From [Eubacterium] infirmum (GTDB lineage Bacteria; Bacillota; Clostridia; Peptostreptococcales; Anaerovoracaceae), in assembly GCA_900450455.1 (NCBI GenBank), contig UGGN01000001.1, positions 1,473,029 through 1,537,028 on the forward strand: a DNA stretch of 64,000 bases, given 5' to 3'. A program made the translations under genes and the position numbers. This document shows, in pieces, positions 59,418 through 64,000 of this stretch; the stretch's first letter is position 1, and each line of letters opens with the position of its first letter. The notes under the pieces were generated by a model that did not search any database, had not been told where the DNA came from, and saw only the letters and a program-made list of their open reading frames with translations.

Positions 59418-60833
59418 TTATTTTTCATTATAATAGTAGTTTTTCCTAAGTCTTAAATATCCTGCCTTATGTATAACAATAAGATCATCGCCAAGTTCCT
59501 TCCACTCTTCTGGCTGAATTACATAATCCCTTTGCGTACTTATACTTGTACTTGTTCCGCCCTTTCCTTTTGATATACTTTTTTTGTCTACATCTTTCTT
59601 TCCAATCAGATTTGAAAAATATTCTCTTGTGCTGTTATCTGTCGAGTCAAGAACAACAATATATTTTGAGTTATCAAGGATCACCTTTCTCTCTTTTTCA
59701 CTGTAAACAAGATCTATATCCACAAGTGACTGTGTTAGGATACATAAGTTACATCCATTTTTTCTAAACTTTCTAAATGGAGCAAGCACATCAAAATGAC
59801 CAAGGCTTGTAAATTCATCAAGTGCAAGAAGTATCCTTTCGTCTTTTCCAGGAACAAATTTTCTGCTTCCTATATATTCAAGCAGCTGTGCTGTTACAAT
59901 ATGGATAAACGGAGCATAGTATTCCTGCTTTTTATCTGATACTTTAAGAAAAATTTTCTTTTCTTCGATCATCCCAGGATTGAAGCTTTCTTTACCTGGA
60001 TAATCTCTACAAAGAATACTTTCCATATTTGCGTTATCAGAAAAAAGCTTTATCTTGTTATTAAGCGCTGATTTTGCTCCGGAGATATTTTTCTCGTTCT
60101 CTCCTGCAAGTGGCTTTATGTAGCTTAAAGCAAGTTCGTTTTGAGTTTCAGAAATAAGCTTAACAAGCTCGTTTATATTATTAAAAAATATAGTTTTACA
60201 GATATCTGTAAAATCTAGTCCAATATCATAAAAAGCAAGAAGTCCTGCTAAAAAAATTTTCCTTGCAGTTTCAAGAAAGTAAAGGTTAGCATCGTTTGCA
60301 TTTGATGGTATGTCTACTATAAGCATAACAAGCTGCTCAAGCATTGTCCTTTTATCGTTTTCATCAGTAGCTTTATCAATAAGATAGAAAACATTATATG
60401 TAACGCTATTTGCCGGGTTTTCCGGCTCAATAATTATCTTTTCCTCAGAAGCAAGCTTTACATTTTTTGATATATCGCCGGAAATATCTATTGAAAAGAA
60501 AGGTGCATTCCAGGCTCTAAGCGTAGGAACAAGAAGCGCTGAAGTCTTTCCTATACCGCTGCCACCGAAAATGGCAATGTGTCCTTCTTTAGTATTCTCA
60601 AGATATACTTTGTTTTTCTTGAGAAAACCAAAAATAAAACCATGCGGGGAAAGTGCTTTTTTAAGACCACTTCCTAATATAGTATTTCTTGCACCAGTAT
60701 CTTTTCCAGCTATTTTACTTATAGGTTTACCGCTAAGCTTAAGATAAATTAGCTTTAAAATTGCAGTAACTATAAATATTGCTACAGCTATAAAGCTGAT
60801 TTTCCATAGCAAGGGCGTTAAATAAGTGTTCAT
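59418..60833 (-). CDS. VirD4/TraG-type conjugation coupling protein
   Basis: The 471-residue protein has one or two N-terminal membrane segments (about residues 8-30), Walker A GGSGIGKT at residues 90-97 and Walker B LLALDEFTSLG. Coupling proteins bring relaxosome DNA and protein substrates to the type IV secretion channel. It starts within a few bases of the end of the ArdC-like gene. Its own C-terminus lacks the acidic tail found on neighbouring proteins. Confidence 0.88.
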   Translation of the reverse strand: MNTYLTPLLWKISFIAVAIFIVTAILKLIYLKLSGKPISKIAGKDTGARNTILGSGLKKALSPHGFIFGFLKKNKVYLENTKEGHIAIFGGSGIGKTSALLVPTLRAWNAPFFSIDISGDISKNVKLASEEKIIIEPENPANSVTYNVFYLIDKATDENDKRTMLEQLVMLIVDIPSNANDANLYFLETARKIFLAGLLAFYDIGLDFTDICKTIFFNNINELVKLISETQNELALSYIKPLAGENEKNISGAKSALNNKIKLFSDNANMESILCRDYPGKESFNPGMIEEKKIFLKVSDKKQEYYAPFIHIVTAQLLEYIGSRKFVPGKDERILLALDEFTSLGHFDVLAPFRKFRKNGCNLCILTQSLVDIDLVYSEKERKVILDNSKYIVVLDSTDNSTREYFSNLIGKKDVDKKSISKGKGGTSTSISTQRDYVIQPEEWKELGDDLIVIHKAGYLRLRKNYYYNEK

Positions 60834-61865
60834 TTAAAACTCCAATTCCTCATCGTCTTTTGAAAAAGAAATTACTTCTTGTTCCTGGCATTTTTCTGTA
60901 AACGTATTATTATTTTCCTTATCGCAACTTCCAATATTGATAATATTATCCTTCTTGTATTGGTATAGCTGTGCATTTTCAATCATATAATCTGCTGCCT
61001 TTTCAGCCTCTTTTATTGCCTTAAAAAGGAAATTTTTATTATTTCTAATTTCCTTTGCCCAGCTCTGAATATATGCTTTATGCTTATCTAGAATCTCATC
61101 TGTTAAAGGTTCTTCTATATATTCTCCCATAAAACTTGATGATATTTCGGCAATTAATTCTTCGAAGGCATATTTTTTGCTCCCGAATTTGTTATTTTGC
61201 TCTCTATTAAGTCTATCCTTATGCCCTGTTGAATGAGATAGTTCATGCAGCGCTGTTCTACAATAGTCCTCTTGTGACTTAAATTGCTCCTTTTCAGGAA
61301 TTAATATGTAATCCTCTCCAGGATCATAAAAAGCACTTTGTGAATTTCTTCTTTCAACAATTTTAACCCCTATACTATCGGATATTCTCTCTATTACCTC
61401 TTCTTCATTTATTTTATTGGCTGTATATGAAGGCTTAAACTACTCTATTCCATCAATCAAGCTTGCATTAAATACTGTATATATTCTTTGCTTTAAACTA
61501 AATCTTTCGTCATCAAACTCAGGATCACGAGAATATTTATTATATTCATCGAAGCTTATCCACTTCTTCTCTTTATTGTCATATGGAATATAATATTCAA
61601 CCTTGGCACCTTTAGCACCCTTTTGTAGATGATACCCCTTGTCCTGGATTTGTTTAAATGTAAGCCATCTGTTATCTCCATAACCGTTTTTTACCTCAAT
61701 TATTTTAAGATAAAGCTTGTTAATTCCACTATACTCTTTATATGTGAAAGAGTTCATTGGACTTCCTGTTTGCGAAAAATTCCATCCCTTAATAAATTCA
61801 ATCGGGTCTTCATCGAGTGCCAGGATAAAAAAATCAGCTATTTCTTCTCTATAATTCTTCGTCAT
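60834..61865 (-). pseudogene. ArdC-type antirestriction/zincin protein, interrupted by an in-frame TAG
   Basis: One continuous frame from ATG 61865 to the stop at 60834 is broken only by TAG at 61440-61442 (codon 142). The first part is an ssDNA-binding ArdC-like domain (WLTFKQIQDKGYHLQKGAKG, YTVFNASLIDG). The second part has the zincin motif HELSHSTGH (about residue 207), AFEELIAEISSSFMGEY and a tail ending DDEELEF. Length with read-through is about 343 residues, normal for the family. It is either a nonsense pseudogene, a recoded stop or a sequence error. The ATG at 61865 follows GAGAGG. Confidence 0.82.
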
Positions 61866-61968
61866 CAGAATCGTCCTCTCTTTCATAACTGTCACCCTGA
61901 AGCATTTCTTCTTCAGATAAAGTTTCCGTATCTACAAATATTACTTCCTCATTTTGTTTCTTATCCAT
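61849..61968 (-). CDS. Small acidic protein, 39 residues
   Basis: An ORF with strong ribosome site (GGAAAGG) and the duplicated leader encodes a highly acidic peptide beginning MDKKQNEEVIFVDTE and ending DDSDDEEL. Its end overlaps the start of the ArdC-like gene by 17 bases, suggesting coupling. The function is unknown. The terminus partly resembles the acidic tails of its neighbours. Confidence 0.5.
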   Translation of the reverse strand: MDKKQNEEVIFVDTETLSEEEMLQGDSYEREDDSDDEEL

Positions 61969-62032
61969 CTCTATACCTTTCCACATAAAAACAAGGCTCT
62001 AAAATCGTTTTTAAGCGACTTTCACAAGCCTT
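61961..62032 (-). repeat. Leader repeat copy 2 before the small acidic ORF and ArdC-like gene
   Basis: Near-identical to 59001-59062. The hairpin (AACAAGGCT with AGCCTTGTT, inner AAAGTCG with CGATTTT) is followed by TTTTAT and the ribosome site. It starts within a few bases of the stop of the upstream membrane protein. Confidence 0.85.
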
Positions 62033-62034
62033 GT

Positions 62035-62738
62035 TTATAACTTAATCATAGATAATATTTCTCCTAAAGTATTATCTAAAACATAAAATAATGCTTCCCT
62101 TGTATCTTTGTAAATTAAAGTAATTATAGCAATAGCAATTAGCACAACCGACAGTGCAGCAAATAGGAATTTTAAAATACTTATAACTACATCTATAACA
62201 ACCTCAAGCCTTCCTTTTTTGTTTATGATTATGGTATGTTCTTTTTCATCCTCTCTTTGTTTCGCATCGTAAAGCTCACCTACAAACTCATTAAGAGTTT
62301 TATTGTCGTTATTACCTCATCCTCTGCTGCTCTTACATCCTCTCTTCCATGCACTTCATAAAAGCCGTTTATTATTTTTTCAAGTTGGTCTTTCTGCATC
62401 CCAAGACTAAGGCTTTCGTTTACAAAGCTTTTGATTTGTGCCGCAACCGCTGCCTTTATAATCTCACTCTTTGGATTATCTGTAGCAACATATAAAATAG
62501 GCTTAGCTTTGTTCACCCTTTGAATTCTTTTAATGATATTTATTATCTCAACAGTTTCATCAAAGTATTGATCAATATCATATATTATATACTTTGCTTC
62601 ACCAAGTGCCAGGATATCATTTTCTTGATTTTTAATGCTTATATTCTCCGGGATATATCCAACATTTTCATTTAACCTTTTTGTTACAACCTCAGCCATA
62701 GCAGAAAGTCTATATTCACTTCCCACAATTATTATCAT
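62035..62738 (-). pseudogene. Mobile-element membrane protein, frameshifted
   Basis: ATG at 62738 opens 152 codons: a Rossmann-like N-terminus (MIIIVGSEYRLSAMAE, YIIYDIDQYFDETVE, KPILYVATDNPKSE) ending in VRAAEDE and a short out-of-frame end. In another frame from about 62320 to the stop at 62035 the natural continuation is visible (NKTLNEFVGELYDAKQ, then a membrane helix SILKFLFAALSVVLIAIAII). Joined, the protein would be about 230 residues with a C-terminal membrane anchor. A single indel near 62320-62325 would explain the break. Confidence 0.65.
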
Positions 62739-63254
62739 TAAAACTCCATCTCCTCATCCATTAGATTGTTCTGAAATCTGTGCCATCACTTTCTCAAAAG
62801 TTAATCCGTCTTCAAGTTCTCTCCTAATTTGATCCATTTGTAGACACTCAAACTCAGGCTTTGCGTAAAGTTCTACTTGTTCAAAAGTTAGTCCGTTCTG
62901 AAAGCCTGCACGAATTTCTTCCATCTGCCAGTATTCAAACTCGGGCTTAGCATAAAGCTGAACCTGCTCTTTTGATAGCCCGCCTTCAAGTCCTCTCCTA
63001 ATATTTATAATCTGCCAGTATTTAAACTCGGGCTTAGCGTAAAGTTCTACTTGTTCAAAAGTTAGTCCGTTATAAAAGCCTGCACGAATTTCTTCCATCT
63101 GCCAGTATTTAAACTCCGGCTTAGCATAAAGCTGAACCTGCTCTTTTGATAGCCCGCCTTCAAGTCCTCTCCTAATATTTATAATCTGCCCATACTCAAA
63201 CTCGGGCTTAGCGTAAAGCTTAACCTGCTCAAAAGTTAATCCATTCTCAAATCT
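62738..63254 (-). pseudogene. Protein of tandem 29-residue repeats, frameshifted at both ends
   Basis: The open frame holds five and a half copies of a 29-residue unit with core EQVxLYAKPEFxYWQ and (I/M)xxIRxGxxxGL, which looks like an alpha-helical repeat. At the 3' end the frame stops at 62754, yet the next frame reads MDEEMEF and then TAA, matching the acidic tails of neighbouring proteins. At the 5' end (near 63251) an upstream frame encodes the next repeat (GEIRED), so the 5' frame is also shifted. The function is unknown; similar helical repeats occur in large mobile-element proteins. Confidence 0.6.
62790..63251 (-). repeat. Coding tandem repeats, 87-bp unit (174-bp higher-order period)
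   Basis: DNA repeats of 87 bases alternate between two variants (GLTFEQV type and GLSKEQV type), so every second unit is nearly identical. This suggests recent amplification in 174-bp steps. Confidence 0.75.
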
Positions 63255-63346
63255 TCACGGATTTCGCCTCTTCGCCAACATTCAAGGTTTACACTTGTTG
63301 TAAATAAATTGTGTTTGTATTTCCTATAAATAAAGAATCAGGATCA

Positions 63347-63457
63347 TCAAACTCCACTACTGTCTATTCCAAGCCTTTCGCATAACTCTTCATATACTTC
63401 ATTATCAACCGCATCCCATGAGTCTGCATTATCTATATATTTAATTACTTCCCTCAT
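63347..63457 (-). pseudogene. Small conjugative-element protein remnant
   Basis: ATG at 63457 encodes 36 residues (REVIKYIDNADSWDAVDNEV, then YEELCERLGIDSS) before TGA. The adjacent frame continues VVEFDDPDSLF, a plausible natural continuation of such small proteins, so a frameshift near 63358 is likely. Confidence 0.45.
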
Positions 63458-63530
63458 CGCTCGGATATTCGACTGTTTCACCTTTTTGATAAAAGGTATT
63501 AATTGTTCCATCTTCATGTTTATAAATCAT
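63441..63530 (-). CDS. Small ORF with strong ribosome site, 29 residues
   Basis: GGAGGAG five to nine bases before ATG 63530 drives a 29-residue peptide (IYKHEDGTINTFYQKGETVE) whose end overlaps the next small ORF by 17 bases. The family was not recognised. Confidence 0.45.
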   Translation of the reverse strand: MIYKHEDGTINTFYQKGETVEYPSDEGSN

Positions 63531-63542
63531 GCCAACTCCTCC

Positions 63543-63657
63543 TTAAAAACTCATCTCCTCATCTCGCTCAAATTATATTTTCTGTATGTTCTTCACCAGA
63601 AAAACACACATCATGTAAATCATATAATGTGTGAATATAAAATGGATCCCTTATCAT
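63543..63657 (-). pseudogene. Small protein with DEEMSF tail, frameshifted
   Basis: ATG at 63657 encodes IRDPFYIHTLYDLHDVCFSG and EEHTENII before TGA at 63568. The next frame reads ERDEEMSF and TAA (63543), matching the acidic tail of its neighbours, so a one-base shift near 63575 seems to have occurred. Confidence 0.45.
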
Positions 63658-63659
63658 TT

Positions 63660-63999
63660 TTACAATCCAACATTATTATATTCATTAATTGTATTAAATA
63701 TCTCTTCTTTCTCTACTTCGTATTCAAATGTTACTAAAAAACTCTTTATATGAATTACTAATATGTTTTGCTTCTAATTCAGTAAATGAAAAATGTACAA
63801 TTCTATCATCTTCCAGCGATGCGAATAATTTTATAGTAAAAGGCTTCCGCTTATTTTCAAGCCAATAATAACGGTCTTTGTTTTGAAGAAATTTTTCTTC
63901 TTGAATTTCGTCTATAGTTAAAATAACATCTTTGTCTTTATATTTAAATCTAAACCCTGTATGTTCGTTTACTTCATCAAAATCATCACCGCAACTCGG
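63660..63999 (-). pseudogene. C-terminal end of a mobile-element protein, partial and frameshifted
   Basis: The frame open at the right edge encodes about 91 residues (DDFDEVNEHTGFRFKYKDKD; QNKDRYYWLENKRKPFTIKL) and stops at 63724. The next frame continues VTFEYEVEKEEIFNTINEYN to a stop at 63660. The shift is at or near a run of six T residues (about 63735), a typical indel site. The parent family was not recognised. Confidence 0.5.
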
Positions 64000-64000
64000 A

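Noticed and set aside
62790..63251. Regular direct repeats that could be read as a CRISPR array
   Set aside because: The period is 87/174 bases with no unique spacers, and the repeats translate into a consistent 29-residue protein unit.

Overview
The window looks like a chromosomal segment of a low-GC Gram-positive anaerobe of the Clostridia. Supporting this are the Firmicute-type synteny blocks (Asp23-nusB-xseA-xseB-ispA-dxs-tlyA; alaS-ireB-ruvX; L21-L27-obg; yebC-pgsA-cinA-recA), a 2-hydroxyacyl-CoA dehydratase activase, and a single-chain PurL with a split PurO/AICARFT pathway end. A Mogibacterium/Eubacterium-like (Family XIII-type) host is a guess from overall gene content only. No rRNA, tRNA or CRISPR was seen.

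Layout. (1) 1-19.5 kb, plus strand, housekeeping. It opens with a 5'-truncated TetM-like translation GTPase fused to a YacP/Rae1-type NYN nuclease. An RNA/isoprenoid operon (Asp23-family, nusB, a Kae1-like paralogue, xseAB, ispA, dxs, tlyA) and an aminotransferase follow. Next come mutS, mutL, miaA, a XerS-like recombinase, a methionine gamma-lyase family protein and a TVP38 membrane protein. The block ends with an SOS-type yneA-like LysM gene whose promoter carries three LexA-like boxes. (2) 19.5-20.9 kb holds no host protein gene: a candidate structured RNA, an IS200-type element and several hairpins. (3) 20.9-31.4 kb, minus strand: the purine operon purE-F-M-N-O-(AICARFT)-D-L behind one promoter with PurBox-like motifs. 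(4) 31.6-50.8 kb, minus strand: ruvX, ireB, alaS, a phosphosugar mutase, nifS/nifU, a DUF896 protein, comEA, a DUF2344 protein, an HD-radical SAM fusion, obg, L27, a C-terminally extended L21 with leader, a sortase-type surface protein, SOS-regulated recA, cinA, pgsA with a structured RNA directly upstream, and yebC. (5) 50.9-55.1 kb: a 1407-residue activase/dehydratase-type protein. (6) 55.2-64 kb, minus strand: a truncated MATE gene, an IS30-type element, and part of a conjugative or mobilizable element (Toprim primase-like protein, DUF3945-like protein, VirD4 coupling protein, ArdC-type antirestriction protein, a membrane protein, a 29-residue-repeat protein, small ORFs). Many genes at the right end carry stops or frameshifts.

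How it fits together. recA and yneA share LexA-like operators, so DNA damage would induce both repair and a division block. The purine genes are translationally coupled and give most of the path from PRPP to IMP; purC, purB and purK are not here. In the mobile region, several cargo-type proteins end in a similar short acidic tail (Asp-Glu-Glu-x-x-Phe), and two genes share a near-identical hairpin leader running into their start codons. Together these suggest a co-regulated set of proteins delivered or handled by the conjugation machinery. The strongest unusual signals are the GTPase-Rae1 fusion, the acidic tails, the duplicated leader, the RNA upstream of pgsA and the L21 extension.
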